64,000 bases of DNA from Agrobacterium sp. a22-2 (GCF_012276985.1 NZ_JAAXMM010000009.1:124001-188000), one strand, 5' to 3'. Numbered from the stretch's first letter, positions 10,439 to 19,974 are shown. Notes: a model not told the origin generated them from the sequence alone. Program-made: numbers and translations.

Positions 10439-10450
10439 CGCCTGGTCGTC

Positions 10451-10747
10451 TCACGCGGCGCGGACCGGCGATATCTTGTCCAGCCCCTGTGCGGATTTCA
10501 GGGCAAGCGATAGGTCATAGGTTCGCTGCAGATTGAGCCAGAATTCTGGGCTGTTGGAGAAATAGCGTGACAACCGCAACGCCATTTCCGCGCTCACAGG
10601 CGCGGCGCTGTTATCAACAGCAGTGAGCTCGTGGAGGTCAATCCCGGTATCGGCCGCAACCCTGTCAAGGGTCAGCCCGTAGTCCGCCAGAAACTCTTCT
10701 CGCAGTATCTGTCCGGGATGAATGGGGTCCTGGGGAATGTGCAACAT
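10451..10747 (-). CDS. higA: HigA-family antitoxin
   Basis: DNA-binding antitoxin of 98 residues belonging to the XRE/HigA group. I chose the ATG at 10747 because GAGGAG sits five bases ahead of it. The first ATG in the open frame, at 10771, lies inside higB. The opening HIPQDPIHPGQILREEFL is the classic HigA start, here at residues 3-20. The helix-turn-helix covers about residues 25-65 (LTLDRVAADTGI, then SAEMALRLSRYF), followed by the family signature SPEFWLNLQRTYDL. It should neutralise HigB and repress the pair. It starts nine bases after the higB stop, giving the toxin-first order typical of higBA. Confidence 0.92.
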   Translation of the reverse strand: MLHIPQDPIHPGQILREEFLADYGLTLDRVAADTGIDLHELTAVDNSAAPVSAEMALRLSRYFSNSPEFWLNLQRTYDLSLALKSAQGLDKISPVRAA

Positions 10748-10755
10748 GCGTCTCC

Positions 10756-11037
10756 TCAGTGATAGTCGCAAATTTCGACATCAAGCGCATCGCCATCCAG
10801 CCACCGGAAGCAAATCCGCCACTGGTCATTGATACGGATCGAATACTGGCCGGCGCGGTCGCCCTTCAGCAATTCCAGTCTGTTACTCGGTGGCACCCGT
10901 AAATCGTCCGGCGAGTTCGCTGCGTTTAGCATCATCAACTTGCGCCGGGCGCGATCAATAATTTCCGTCGACAGTCCTCGGGCCTTGCTGGTGAGGAACA
11001 GTTGCTCCGTCCGCTTGTCCTTGAACCCCTTTATCAT
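10756..11037 (-). CDS. higB: HigB-family mRNA interferase toxin
   Basis: A 93-residue RelE/HigB-superfamily toxin, expected to cleave mRNA on the ribosome when free of HigA. Family features are the opening MIKGFKDKRTEQLF, the segment LRVPPSNRLELLKGDR at about residues 45-60, and the terminal strands YSIRINDQWRICFRW and VEICDYH that carry the usual Arg/His-rich active surface. It lies only 31 bases after the lipA stop on the same strand. There is therefore little room for a private promoter, which would have to lie in the lipA 3' end or be absent. Confidence 0.92.
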   Translation of the reverse strand: MIKGFKDKRTEQLFLTSKARGLSTEIIDRARRKLMMLNAANSPDDLRVPPSNRLELLKGDRAGQYSIRINDQWRICFRWLDGDALDVEICDYH

Positions 11038-11068
11038 GAATTACAAGTCGCAGACAGAGCCTCGTGCA

Positions 11069-12034
11069 TCACCGCCCCGCTTGCAGCTTTTCCCGATTGG
11101 CCTTCAGCCGGGCAAAGTCGTCGCCGGCGTGGTGCGAGGAGCGGGTCAGCGGGCTGGAGGCGACCATCAGGAAGCCCTTGGTATAGGCGATATCCTCATA
11201 GGACTTGAACTCTTCCGGCGTGACGAAACGCTCGACCTTGTGGTGCTTGCGGGTCGGCTGCAGATACTGGCCGATGGTCATAAAGTCGACATCGGCGGTG
11301 CGCAGATCGTCCATCAGCTGCAGGACCTGGTTCCGCTCTTCACCAAGACCGACCATGATGCCGGATTTGGTGAACATGGTCGGATCGAGTTCCTTGACCC
11401 GCTGCAGGAGACGGATCGAGTGGAAATAGCGGGCGCCCGGGCGAACGGTCAGGTAATTGCCCGGCACGGTTTCCAGATTGTGATTGAAGACATCCGGCTT
11501 GGCGGCAACGACGCGCTCCAGCGCACCGGGCTTCTTCAGGAAGTCGGGCGTCAGGATTTCGATGGTGGTTTCCGGCGAGGCGGCGCGGATCGCCCAGATC
11601 ACCTTTTCGAAATGCTCGGCGCCGCCGTCCGGCAGATCGTCGCGGTCGACCGAGGTGATGACGACATGCATCAGGCCCATCTGCTTGACGGCCTTAGCGA
11701 CATTCTCCGGCTCGGCCATGTCAAGCGCATTCGGCTTGCCGGTGGCGACATTGCAGAAGGCGCAGGCGCGGGTACAGATCTCGCCCATGATCATGAAGGT
11801 GGCGTGCTTCTTGTCCCAGCACTCGCCGATATTCGGGCAGCCGGCCTCTTCGCAGACGGTGACCAGCTTGTGGCTGCGCACCAGATCGCGGGTCTCGGCA
11901 TAACCCTTGGAGGTCGGCGCTCGCACCCGGATCCATTCCGGCTTGCGCAGCACTTCGGTATCGGGCTTGTGGGCCTTTTCCGGATGGCGCACGCGCTTTT
12001 CGTCGAGATTGGTCCTGTCGAGGATGGTCACCAT
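11069..12034 (-). CDS. lipA: Lipoyl synthase LipA
   Basis: Radical-SAM enzyme of 321 residues that inserts two sulfurs into the octanoyl chain on lipoyl domains. It carries both iron-sulfur binding patterns: the auxiliary-cluster cysteines in [12 protein letters not shown] (about residues 63-74) and the radical-SAM motif CTRACAFC (about 89-96). It ends with the conserved arginine/serine segment [15 protein letters not shown], which includes the RSSYHA-like signature. The product activates the lipoyl domains of PdhC and PdhB encoded nearby. It follows lpd and the small GlsB-family gene on the same strand. Confidence 0.97.
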   Translation of the reverse strand: MVTILDRTNLDEKRVRHPEKAHKPDTEVLRKPEWIRVRAPTSKGYAETRDLVRSHKLVTVCEEAGCPNIGECWDKKHATFMIMGEICTRACAFCNVATGKPNALDMAEPENVAKAVKQMGLMHVVITSVDRDDLPDGGAEHFEKVIWAIRAASPETTIEILTPDFLKKPGALERVVAAKPDVFNHNLETVPGNYLTVRPGARYFHSIRLLQRVKELDPTMFTKSGIMVGLGEERNQVLQLMDDLRTADVDFMTIGQYLQPTRKHHKVERFVTPEEFKSYEDIAYTKGFLMVASSPLTRSSHHAGDDFARLKANREKLQAGR

Positions 12035-12079
12035 GGTAGCAAAACCCGTCTATCCGCTGTCAGAGAGCGGATCCTTATT

Positions 12080-12334
12080 CTAGCGCCGCACCAGCTTGAC
12101 GACGAACAGCAGAATGCTGGCGCCCACGAAGCTGGTGATCAGATAACCGAGCCAGTCGCCTTCGACGCCGATGCCCAGGCGACGGAAGATGGCCGACGCG
12201 ACGACCGCGCCGACGATGCCGATGAGAATGTTCATCAGGATGCCGAAGCGCACATTCATGAACTTGCCGGCGAGCCAGCCCGCCAGGCCGCCGACGATGA
12301 TCGTCAGAAACCAGCCAATTTGAAATCCCGTCAT
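12080..12334 (-). CDS. GlsB/YeaQ/YmgE family small membrane protein
   Basis: An 84-residue protein almost entirely of three hydrophobic helices, starting MTGFQIGWFLTIIVGG with AGGAG seven bases upstream. The glycine-rich pattern GGLAGWLAGKFM and GILMNILIGIVGA is the signature of the GlsB/YeaQ/YmgE (transglycosylase-associated) family. These are small inner-membrane proteins often linked to stress, with no firmly assigned reaction. The start at 12334 was fixed by the ribosome-binding site, because the open frame continues upstream into lpd. It lies between lpd and lipA on the same strand. Confidence 0.88.
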   Translation of the reverse strand: MTGFQIGWFLTIIVGGLAGWLAGKFMNVRFGILMNILIGIVGAVVASAIFRRLGIGVEGDWLGYLITSFVGASILLFVVKLVRR

Positions 12335-12402
12335 AGTCCACTCCTTTGTTGAGGACTCCCGCCGCCTATATAGGCTGCGGAAGCTAGCGTCACAACCAGC
12401 CT

Positions 12403-13857
12403 TTAGGCGTTGAGCGCCCTTCCATAGGCGTCCAGAACGCTTTCCTTCAGGGTCTCGGAAATCGTCGGGTGCGGGAAGATGGTGTGCATCAACTCTTCTT
12501 CCGTCGTCTCGAGGTTCATGGCGACCACGAAGCCCTGGATCAGTTCGGTGACTTCCGCGCCCACCAGATGGGCGCCGAGCAGTTCGCCGGTCTTTTTGTC
12601 GAAGATCGTCTTGACCATGCCCTGGTCTTCGCCAAGCGCGATCGCCTTGCCGTTGGCGACGAAGGGGAAACGGCCGACGCGGATGTCGCGGCCCTGTTCC
12701 TTGGCCTTGGCCTCGGTCAGGCCGACGGAGGCGACCTGGGGATGGCAATAGGTGCAGCCGGGGATCTTTGCCTTGTCCATCGGATGGACATTCGGCAGGC
12801 CGGCCAGCTTCTCGACGCAGATGACGGCTTCGTGCTCGGCCTTGTGGGCCAGCATCGGCGGACCGGCGACATCGCCGATCGCATAGATGCCGGGCACGTT
12901 GGTCTTGCCATAGCCATCGATGGCGATGAAGCCGCGGTCGGTCTTCACGCCCAATGCCTCAAGGCCGATATTCTCGATATTGGCCTGGACGCCGACGGCG
13001 GAAATCATCCGGTCGGCGGTGATCTGTTGAATGGTGCCATCTTTCAGCTCGACATGGGCGGTGATGGAATTGGCGCCCTTTTCGACCTTGGACACCTTGG
13101 CTTCGAGCAGGATCTTCATGCCCTGCTTGTCGAACTGCTTCTTGGCGAAAGCCGAGATTTCGGCATCCTCGACCGGCATGACCTGTTTCATCACTTCGAC
13201 CACGGTCACATCGACGCCCATGGTGCGATAGAAGGAGGCAAACTCGATGCCGATGGCGCCGGAGCCCATGACCAGCAGGGATTTCGGCATCTCTTCGGGC
13301 TTCATCGCCTCGAAATAGGTCCAGATCAGCTTGCCATCCGGCTCGATGCCGGGCAGTGCGCGCGGACGGGCGCCGGTGGCGACGATAATGTGCTTGGCGG
13401 TATAGGTGCCCTCGCCCAGCGTGTTCTTCGGGATCGGCCCCTGCGGCTCGACGATCTTCTTGGTGGTCTTGGACACAACGATCTCGCCGGGCTTGGAAAG
13501 TTTTGCCTCGCCCCAGATGATATCAACCTTGTTCTTCTTCATCAGAAACCCGACGCCGCCGTTCATGCGCTCGGCAATGCCGCGCGAACGCTTGACGATC
13601 GCCTTCAGATCCGGCGTCACCGCGCCTTCGATCTTGATGCCGTAATCGCCGGGATGCTGGGCATAATGCAGGATTTCGGCCGAGCGCAGCAGCGCCTTGG
13701 TCGGGATGCAGCCCCAGTTCGAGCAAATGCCGGCCAGATGCTCGCGCTCGACGATCGCGGTTTTCAGGCCAAGCTGGGCGGCACGAATGGCGGCAATGTA
13801 ACCGCCGGGGCCGGAACCGATAATGATGACGTCATAAGCGTTGGACACTGCCTTCAT
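12403..13857 (-). CDS. lpdA: Dihydrolipoamide dehydrogenase (E3)
   Basis: FAD-dependent E3 subunit that reoxidises the lipoyl groups of pyruvate dehydrogenase, making NADH. The FAD-binding motif is GSGPGGYIAAIRAAQLG. The redox disulfide is in GICSNWGCIPTK, a C-x4-C spacing normal for the family. A second dinucleotide fold (GSGAIGIEFASFY) binds NAD, and the C-terminal region contains HPTISE with the catalytic histidine. Length is 484 residues from the ATG at 13857. That ATG touches its AGGAG with no spacer, so the GTG four codons in (13848, giving MSNAYDVI) is at least as likely as the real start. It belongs functionally with pdhABC, 2.1 kb upstream. Confidence 0.96.
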   Translation of the reverse strand: MKAVSNAYDVIIIGSGPGGYIAAIRAAQLGLKTAIVEREHLAGICSNWGCIPTKALLRSAEILHYAQHPGDYGIKIEGAVTPDLKAIVKRSRGIAERMNGGVGFLMKKNKVDIIWGEAKLSKPGEIVVSKTTKKIVEPQGPIPKNTLGEGTYTAKHIIVATGARPRALPGIEPDGKLIWTYFEAMKPEEMPKSLLVMGSGAIGIEFASFYRTMGVDVTVVEVMKQVMPVEDAEISAFAKKQFDKQGMKILLEAKVSKVEKGANSITAHVELKDGTIQQITADRMISAVGVQANIENIGLEALGVKTDRGFIAIDGYGKTNVPGIYAIGDVAGPPMLAHKAEHEAVICVEKLAGLPNVHPMDKAKIPGCTYCHPQVASVGLTEAKAKEQGRDIRVGRFPFVANGKAIALGEDQGMVKTIFDKKTGELLGAHLVGAEVTELIQGFVVAMNLETTEEELMHTIFPHPTISETLKESVLDAYGRALNA

Positions 13858-13927
13858 CTCCTCTTGGTCAGGTTCGGGGCCTCACCTTGCGGCCAGACCC
13901 CTTGCCCTCGGGATGAAGCAGAAGCCG

Positions 13928-14167
13928 TCAGGCCTTTGTCAGCATCCCGTAGATTTCGTCCTTCAGAACCACTCTCTGCTTGCGCATCGTTTCCATATGC
14001 GTGTCGCCGACCGGTTCCACATCCGTTTCCGCGCGGTGAATGGCGCGGTTGACGTCGTGATATTCCTCAAACAGCTTGGCGAAATGGGTGTCGCTCATTT
14101 TCAGGGCGTGCATCCTGGCCGCATGTTCGGGGAATTCTTCCGCCAGTTGGTGCGGGGTGTTCGACAT
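13928..14167 (-). CDS. DUF465/YdcH-family small protein
   Basis: A 79-residue acidic and basic alpha-helical protein. The central segment FAKLFEEYHDVNRAIHRAE and the closing LKDEIYGMLTKA are characteristic of the DUF465 (YdcH) family of short coiled-coil proteins with unknown function. AGGAGA lies just ahead of the ATG. It stands alone between the lpd gene and the GNAT operon on the same strand, with about 70 bases to lpd. Confidence 0.85.
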   Translation of the reverse strand: MSNTPHQLAEEFPEHAARMHALKMSDTHFAKLFEEYHDVNRAIHRAETDVEPVGDTHMETMRKQRVVLKDEIYGMLTKA

Positions 14168-14289
14168 ATCGTATCTCCTCTTTCATGACGGTCGATACGA
14201 TGAGCCTAACCACTCGAACCCTTTACTCCTTGATCTCAATCAATTTTTCTCGTCGTCAGTGCGGTTTGCGCACTGTATTTCCTCAGACG

Positions 14290-14886
14290 TCAGCGGCCGT
14301 CGGCGACCATCAGGACCCAGGCATAACGCCTTGCCTTTTCGAAAAGCGGCACGGCATCCAGACGTGCCCTTTCCGAAAAACCATGGCGCCGATAGAGCGC
14401 CTGAGCCACCTCGTTATGGCTCTCGGTGATCAGGCTGACCGGTCGACCGTCGGCCCGTCTCATCTGGTCCAGCAGCAGGCAACGCCCCACACCCTTGCCC
14501 CGTTGCTGGCGATAGACGGCCAACGTACTGATGAACCAGCTGCCGACCGCCTGCTTCTGCAACGCCATGACCGGTTCCAGCCTGGCGTGTGCCGCCTCCA
14601 TATCACGCACTGCTTCCGTCAACCGGTACCCTATCGCCGCCCCGGCAATCTCGCCCTCCAGTTCGGCAACCGTCGCATCCTGCCATGCGCCAATGCCGCC
14701 ATCCTCGGCCAGCTTCGACCGGCCCTGCTCCAGGGGCGTATCGGCTGTGCCCGTCACCACCGCGCCATGCCAGAGCCAGGAGGCAAAGCCATGGGAGGCG
14801 ATATCGACCAGCAGCGCCAGATCCGCAGCGTCGCCCCGGGTCGCGTCCCGCAGCGAAACGCGCGACGCGACACAAGGCGCCGTCAC
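14290..14886 (-). CDS. GNAT-family N-acetyltransferase
   Basis: A 198-residue acetyltransferase-fold protein; the substrate is not predictable. The acetyl-CoA loop appears as QQRGKGVGRCLL at about residues 127-138 (pattern Q/RxxGxG/A). It is preceded by the strand FISTLAVYRQ and followed by VSLITESHNEVAQALYRRHGF, where the N-x-x-A-x-x-x-Y-x-x-x-G-F motif closes the domain. It is the last gene of a three-gene minus-strand operon: membrane protein, SGNH hydrolase, GNAT. One base separates it from the hydrolase stop. Confidence 0.85.
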   Translation of the reverse strand: MTAPCVASRVSLRDATRGDAADLALLVDIASHGFASWLWHGAVVTGTADTPLEQGRSKLAEDGGIGAWQDATVAELEGEIAGAAIGYRLTEAVRDMEAAHARLEPVMALQKQAVGSWFISTLAVYRQQRGKGVGRCLLLDQMRRADGRPVSLITESHNEVAQALYRRHGFSERARLDAVPLFEKARRYAWVLMVADGR

Positions 14887-14887
14887 A

Positions 14888-15526
14888 TCAAAGCCCCAGC
14901 ATCATGCGCACCACCGGCTCCACACCACGACCGAGAGCCCTGGTATTGTCCGCATCGAGATGAATGCCATCAAGCGGCGTGGTGCTGGCAACAGATCCGG
15001 CATCGAAAAAGCCGCAGCCCGTCTCGTCGGCCAGATCGCGGTAGAGGCTCGCCAGCATGGCCGACTCTTCGAGGCTCCCCTTGAACATCGCGGCAAACGG
15101 CGCATTGGCGGTTTCGCAAATGGCCGGCGGCGCAACGATCAGGATTTCCGGCGCATCGTAGTCAAAACCCCATTCATGATGGCGAACGAGCTTGACCAGA
15201 CGCCCCATGCCCTTGGCCGCGGCAATTGCCGTGCCGGCGATGCCGCGCTTCATGTCGTTGGTGCCGAGCAGCAGGATGACCAGATCGACCGGCGCGTGGG
15301 TTTCCAGCACGCTCGGCAACAGTTTCACGCCATTGCGTTCGCAATCGGCGAGATGGTCATCATAGGCGGTAGTGCGGCCGTTCAGCCCCTCGGCAATCAC
15401 CCTGACGCCGTGTCCGAGCGCCTTTTGCAAGACGCTCGTCCAGCGGTCCTCATAGGCATGACGACCCGGATTGACCGGATCGTATCCCCAGGTGAGGCTG
15501 TCGCCGTAGCAGAGAACGGACTTCAT
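14888..15526 (-). CDS. SGNH/GDSL-family hydrolase (arylesterase-like)
   Basis: A 212-residue serine esterase of the SGNH superfamily. The four signature blocks are visible: GDSLTWGYDP with the nucleophilic serine at about residue 10, a glycine in GLNGRTT, GTNDMKR with the oxyanion asparagine, and DGIHLDADN with the catalytic Asp/His pair. There is no signal peptide, so it is probably cytoplasmic. Related rhizobial enzymes act on short aryl esters, but the natural substrate is unknown. Its start overlaps the upstream membrane-protein gene by ATGA. A similar hydrolase near pdhC and lpd is, as I recall, usual in rhizobia. Confidence 0.88.
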   Translation of the reverse strand: MKSVLCYGDSLTWGYDPVNPGRHAYEDRWTSVLQKALGHGVRVIAEGLNGRTTAYDDHLADCERNGVKLLPSVLETHAPVDLVILLLGTNDMKRGIAGTAIAAAKGMGRLVKLVRHHEWGFDYDAPEILIVAPPAICETANAPFAAMFKGSLEESAMLASLYRDLADETGCGFFDAGSVASTTPLDGIHLDADNTRALGRGVEPVVRMMLGL

Positions 15527-15990
15527 GCCGCGCTCACCATCGCGCGACCATGCCTGTTCACGGCGCTGATCTTGAAAAACGACCAGTGCGCGACAATCAT
15601 GATCAAACCAGGAACAAGCGCCCCAATAAGATAGATCTTTTCAGAGGCGGAGGACGGATCCGCATAATTGTAATACACGTTCAGCACTCCGGCCAAAAAC
15701 AGCGCCGCCAAACATAGCATCACCAAATCCATAACGTATGGCCTCGCCGCCAATTGCGCAAAAAACGACACGATTCCCAAAGCGATCGACACCGGCGGTA
15801 CGTTGAAGATCACCATAAAGAAATCCTGATCCACGCTAAGTTTGTCGGTACCATCCGGCGCAAAAAGACCCGCTACAATCCCGAATGCCAGCAAACCGCC
15901 AATGCCAGAGAGCACCGATGCAGAAAACGACATCCAGAGTGTACGCTTCAGGCGCATTCCCAAGGATACCGTGTTCTGCAGTTCGGTCAT
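15523..15990 (-). CDS. Uncharacterised inner-membrane protein with four predicted helices
   Basis: A 155-residue protein I do not recognise. Four hydrophobic stretches are visible at about residues 17-42, 55-76, 82-105 and 118-140, so it is probably an inner-membrane protein. The first helix region is followed by an acidic periplasmic-type loop, and the tail is basic. It begins 13 bases after the pdhC stop on the same strand and overlaps the SGNH hydrolase by ATGA, so it is the first gene of a three-gene unit or a tail on the pdh operon. I cannot assign a function. Confidence 0.7.
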   Translation of the reverse strand: MTELQNTVSLGMRLKRTLWMSFSASVLSGIGGLLAFGIVAGLFAPDGTDKLSVDQDFFMVIFNVPPVSIALGIVSFFAQLAARPYVMDLVMLCLAALFLAGVLNVYYNYADPSSASEKIYLIGALVPGLIMIVAHWSFFKISAVNRHGRAMVSAA

Positions 15991-16003
15991 CTTAGCCTCC
16001 GGA

Positions 16004-17356
16004 TCAGACCAGCATGCCCAACGGGTTTTCGATCAGGCGCTTGAAGGCACCGAGCAGTTCGGCACCCAGAGCGCCATCGACGCAGCGATGGTCGGTCGAC
16101 AGGGTCACGCTCATGACATTGGCGATCTTCATCTCGCCGTTCTTGACGACCACCCGCTCCTCGCCGGCGCCGACCGCCAGGATCGTGGCATGGGGAGGAT
16201 TGATGACGGCGGCGAACTGCTTGACGCCCATCATGCCCATGTTCGACACGGAGGTCGTGCCGCCCTGGTATTCCTCGGGCTTCAGCTTGCGGTCCTTGGC
16301 GCGCTTGCCGAGATCCTTCATCTCGTTGGAGATCGCCGACAGGCTCTTGGTCTCGGCCTTGCGGATGATCGGCGTGATCAGGCCGCCCGGAATGGACACG
16401 GCCACGCCGACATCGGCATGCTTGTGCTTGACCATGTTGGTCTCGGTCCAGGACACATTGGCATCCGGCACTTCCGTCAGCGCCAGGGCCATCGCCTTGA
16501 TGATCATGTCGTTGACCGAAAGCTTGTAGGCCGGAGCGCCTTCCTTGCGGGGGGCGGCAGAATTCAGCTGGGCACGCAGCGCCAGCAGCGCATCCAGTTC
16601 GCAATCGACCGTCACATAGAAATGCGGAATGGTCTGCTTGGATTCCACCAGGCGCTTGGCAATGGTCTTGCGCATGCCGTCGTGCGGCACGAGTTCGTAG
16701 GAACCGGCCTCGAACAGCTTGAGCACGGCCTCGTCCGATGCGCCCTTGGCCATTGCCGGGGCGGCAGCGGCCGGTGTCGCGGCAGACGCCGGCGCCGGAG
16801 CGGCCTTGGCAACGCCGCCGGAAACCGCCTTTTCGACATCGCTTTTCACGACGCGACCATGCGGACCGGAGCCGGCGACAGCGGAAATATCCACGCCGGC
16901 ATCCTTGGCCAGACGACGGGCCAGCGGCGAAGCGAAAATACGTTCGCCAGCGGCCTTGGCCGGTGCTGCCGGAGCCGCAGGTGCCGCGGCTGCAACCGGT
17001 GCCGCCGCCGGCGCCGGGGCGCTTGCCGGGGTGGCCGGTGCCGGAGCGGCATCAGCCTTGGCGGGAGCCGGAGCAGCGCTACCGCTGCCGGATGCCGCTG
17101 CCGCCACGTCCTCACCGTCGACCGCCAGGATGGCGATCAGGGCATTGACCTTGACGCCTTCGGTGCCGGCCGGAACGACCAGCTTGGCGACGATCCCCTC
17201 GTCCACGGCTTCCACTTCCATGGTCGCCTTGTCGGTCTCGATTTCGGCAATCACATCGCCAGACTTGACGGTGTCGCCTTCCTTGACCAGCCACTTGGCC
17301 AGATTGCCCTCTTCCATGGTCGGGGAGAGTGCCGGCATCGTGATGTTGATCGGCAT
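16004..17356 (-). CDS. pdhC: Pyruvate dehydrogenase E2, dihydrolipoamide acetyltransferase
   Basis: Core subunit of the pyruvate dehydrogenase complex, transferring acetyl groups to CoA; 450 residues from the ATG at 17356 with GGAGG eight bases upstream. Domains in order: a lipoyl domain (residues 1-80) with the modified lysine in ETDKATME, an Ala/Pro-rich flexible linker of about 55 residues, and the peripheral-subunit-binding domain ([18 protein letters not shown]). The catalytic domain ends with [14 protein letters not shown], holding the HxxxD active site. It follows pdhB by 15 bases in the pdhA-pdhB-pdhC operon. Confidence 0.97.
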   Translation of the reverse strand: MPINITMPALSPTMEEGNLAKWLVKEGDTVKSGDVIAEIETDKATMEVEAVDEGIVAKLVVPAGTEGVKVNALIAILAVDGEDVAAAASGSGSAAPAPAKADAAPAPATPASAPAPAAAPVAAAAPAAPAAPAKAAGERIFASPLARRLAKDAGVDISAVAGSGPHGRVVKSDVEKAVSGGVAKAAPAPASAATPAAAAPAMAKGASDEAVLKLFEAGSYELVPHDGMRKTIAKRLVESKQTIPHFYVTVDCELDALLALRAQLNSAAPRKEGAPAYKLSVNDMIIKAMALALTEVPDANVSWTETNMVKHKHADVGVAVSIPGGLITPIIRKAETKSLSAISNEMKDLGKRAKDRKLKPEEYQGGTTSVSNMGMMGVKQFAAVINPPHATILAVGAGEERVVVKNGEMKIANVMSVTLSTDHRCVDGALGAELLGAFKRLIENPLGMLV

Positions 17357-17371
17357 GTGCAAACCCTCCCG

Positions 17372-18778
17372 TTACTTGTAGCAGACGGTTTTGACCGCCT
17401 CGACCACTTCGCCGACATTCGGCAGAGCGAGCTTTTCGAGGTTCGCGGCGTAGGGCATCGGAACGTCCTTGCCGGCGACCGTCAGGATCGGCGCATCGAG
17501 ATAGTCGAAGGCCTGCTGCATGACGCGGGTGGCGATTTCGGTGCCCACCGACGACTGCGGATAGCCTTCTTCCACGGTGACCAGACGGCCGGTCTTCTTG
17601 ACCGATTCGATCACCGTCGGCAGGTCCATCGGACGGATGGTGCGCAGATCGATGATCTCGACGTCGATGCCGATCTTGGCAAGCTCTTCGGCCGCCTTGA
17701 CGGAATAGTTCATGCCGATGCCGAAGGAGACGATCGTCGCGTCCTTGCCGACTTTATGGATGCGCGCCTTGCCGATCGGCAGGACGAAATCATCCAGTTT
17801 CGGCACGTCGAACGAATGACCGTAAAGGATTTCGTTTTCCAGGAAGATGACCGGGTTCGGATCGCGGATCGCCGCCTTCAGCAGGCCCTTGGCGTCGGCT
17901 GCCGTGTAGGGCATGACGACCTTGAGGCCCGGGATCTGGCTGTACCAGGCCGCATAGTCCTGGCTGTGCTGGGCACCAACGCGGGCCGCGGCCCCGTTCG
18001 GACCGCGAAACACGATCGGCGCGCCCATCTGGCCGCCCGACATGTAGAGCGTCTTGGCGGCCGAATTGATGATCTGGTCGATCGCCTGCATGGCGAAGTT
18101 GAACGTCATGAATTCGACGATCGGCCGAAGACCGGCCATCGCCGCACCGACGCCGACGCCGGCAAAGCCGTGTTCGGTGATCGGCGTGTCGACGACACGG
18201 CGCGGACCGAACTCGGCCAAAAGGCCTTGGGTGATCTTGTAGGCGCCCTGATATTCGGCGACTTCCTCACCCATGATGAAGACGTCGGGATTGGCGCGCA
18301 TTTCCTCGGCCATGGCCTCGCGAAGGGCTTCGCGAACGGTCATCGACACCATTTCGGTGCCGGCCGGGATATCCGGATCGGAGGCGACTTCGAGCTTGGG
18401 TGCGGCCGGAACGGTTGCCGGCTTGGTGGCGGTCGGCTCGTCGGTCGCTTCGCGGGCCTTGCCGCCTGCGGCATCCGAGGCAGCAGGCGCTGCGGCTTCT
18501 GCCGCCTTCGGCGCGGCGGCGTCAGAGGCGCTTTCGCCGTCCTGCAGCAGGATGGCGATCGGCGTATTGACCTTGACGCCTTCGGTGCCGGCTTCGATCA
18601 GCAGCTTGCCGATCACGCCCTCATCGACGGCCTCCACTTCCATGGTGGCCTTGTCGGTTTCGATTTCGGCAATGATGTCGCCGGAGACGACCTTGTCGCC
18701 TTCCTTTTTCAGCCATTTCGACAGGGTGCCCTCTTCCATCGTCGGAGACAGGGCGGGCATCAGAATTTGAACGGACAT
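17372..18778 (-). CDS. pdhB: Pyruvate dehydrogenase E1 beta with N-terminal lipoyl domain
   Basis: E1-beta subunit of pyruvate dehydrogenase, 468 residues. It is about 130 residues longer than a simple E1-beta because a complete lipoyl domain (lysine in ETDKATME) sits at residues 1-80. A linker rich in Ala, Pro and Thr to about residue 135 follows. The E1-beta part then shows [13 protein letters not shown], the thiamine-site glutamate in [15 protein letters not shown], and the C-terminal transketolase-like domain [16 protein letters not shown]. This extra lipoyl domain is known in alphaproteobacterial complexes. It lies 17 bases after pdhA. Confidence 0.97.
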   Translation of the reverse strand: MSVQILMPALSPTMEEGTLSKWLKKEGDKVVSGDIIAEIETDKATMEVEAVDEGVIGKLLIEAGTEGVKVNTPIAILLQDGESASDAAAPKAAEAAAPAASDAAGGKAREATDEPTATKPATVPAAPKLEVASDPDIPAGTEMVSMTVREALREAMAEEMRANPDVFIMGEEVAEYQGAYKITQGLLAEFGPRRVVDTPITEHGFAGVGVGAAMAGLRPIVEFMTFNFAMQAIDQIINSAAKTLYMSGGQMGAPIVFRGPNGAAARVGAQHSQDYAAWYSQIPGLKVVMPYTAADAKGLLKAAIRDPNPVIFLENEILYGHSFDVPKLDDFVLPIGKARIHKVGKDATIVSFGIGMNYSVKAAEELAKIGIDVEIIDLRTIRPMDLPTVIESVKKTGRLVTVEEGYPQSSVGTEIATRVMQQAFDYLDAPILTVAGKDVPMPYAANLEKLALPNVGEVVEAVKTVCYK

Positions 18779-18795
18779 GGGCTAATGCTCCCCAA

Positions 18796-19842
18796 TCACA
18801 ACAGGATATCGGTGTAGAGCTCGGATACATCCGGCTCCGGATCGGCCTGGGCAAAATCGGCGCTGTCGGCGACGATATCGCGGACATCCTTGTCGATCGC
18901 CTTCAACTCGTCCTCGGTTGCCCAGCCCTTTTCAAGGAGCCGCAGCCGCACCTGCTCGATCGGATCATGCTCGGAGCGCATCTTCTGCACTTCGTCCTTG
19001 GACCGGTATTTTGCCGGATCCGACATGGAATGGCCGCGATAGCGATAGGTCATCATCTCGATGATGACGGGACCCTTGCCGGCCCGGCAGAATTCGGCCG
19101 CCTGTTCGCCCGCCGCCCGCACAGCCCGGACATCCATGCCGTCGACCTGCAGGCCCGGAATGTTGAAGGATGCGCCGCGCTGCGAGAAATTGGTCTGGGC
19201 CGAGGCACGCGACACCGAGGTGCCCATGGCGTAGCGGTTGTTCTCGATCACATAGATGACCGGCAACTTCCACAGCTCGGCCATGTTGAAGCTTTCGTAG
19301 ACCTGGCCCTGGTTGGACGCGCCATCGCCAAAGTAGGCAACCGAAATGCTGTCATTGCCGCGATAGCGGTTGGCGAAGGCCAGACCCGTGCCGAGCGACA
19401 CCTGAGCGCCGACGATGCCGTGGCCGCCGTAAAAGTTCTTTTCCTTGGAGAACATGTGCATCGAGCCGCCCTTCCCCTTGGAATAGCCGCCCTTGCGCCC
19501 CGTCAGTTCCGCCATGACGCCGCGGGCGCTCATGCCGGTGGCCAGCATATGGCCGTGGTCGCGGTAACCGGTGATTACCTGGTCGCCTTCCTTCAGCGCC
19601 ATCTGCATGCCGACGACGACAGCTTCCTGGCCGATATAGAGGTGACAGAAGCCGCCGATGAAGCCCATGCCGTAGAGCTGGCCGGCCTTTTCCTCGAAGC
19701 GCCGGATCAGCAGCATTTCGCGGTAGGCCTTCAATTCGGTGTCCCGATCGAATTCAGCGATCAGACCATCGACGAAATCCTTCTTGGCAGGCTTGGCCGT
19801 GGGCTTGCGGCTGGAAGCAGTCGCGGATTTTCGCGGCGCCAT
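18796..19842 (-). CDS. pdhA: Pyruvate dehydrogenase E1 alpha
   Basis: Thiamine-diphosphate-binding E1-alpha subunit, 348 residues, first gene of pdhABC. I chose the ATG at 19842 (MAPRKSATAS) because AGGGAGGG lies just upstream; the open frame continues further without ribosome-binding support. The N-terminus is a lysine/alanine-rich extension of about 25 residues. The thiamine motif GDGASNQGQVYESFNMAELWKLPVIYVIENN is present and is abbreviated here as GDGASNQG to IENN. The phosphorylation-loop region YRYRGHSMSDPAKYR is also present. It couples pyruvate decarboxylation to reductive acetylation of lipoyl domains on PdhB and PdhC. Confidence 0.97.
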   Translation of the reverse strand: MAPRKSATASSRKPTAKPAKKDFVDGLIAEFDRDTELKAYREMLLIRRFEEKAGQLYGMGFIGGFCHLYIGQEAVVVGMQMALKEGDQVITGYRDHGHMLATGMSARGVMAELTGRKGGYSKGKGGSMHMFSKEKNFYGGHGIVGAQVSLGTGLAFANRYRGNDSISVAYFGDGASNQGQVYESFNMAELWKLPVIYVIENNRYAMGTSVSRASAQTNFSQRGASFNIPGLQVDGMDVRAVRAAGEQAAEFCRAGKGPVIIEMMTYRYRGHSMSDPAKYRSKDEVQKMRSEHDPIEQVRLRLLEKGWATEDELKAIDKDVRDIVADSADFAQADPEPDVSELYTDILL

Positions 19843-19974
19843 ATATCCCTCCCTGATATTTGAGATCAAACTCTTTTGTTGCCGACACCATATGCAAGAA
19901 TAGACCGGTCGGCAATGCAATAAATGCATAGCATCCATTCAGGCTATATTGTTGAAAATAAACGATTTAATAGG

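Noticed and set aside
15842..18817. A 991-codon open frame on the plus strand opposite pdhC and pdhB
   Set aside because: Shadow frame. Its repeated Gly/Arg tracts mirror the Ala/Pro linkers of the lipoyl-domain genes and carry no domain motif.
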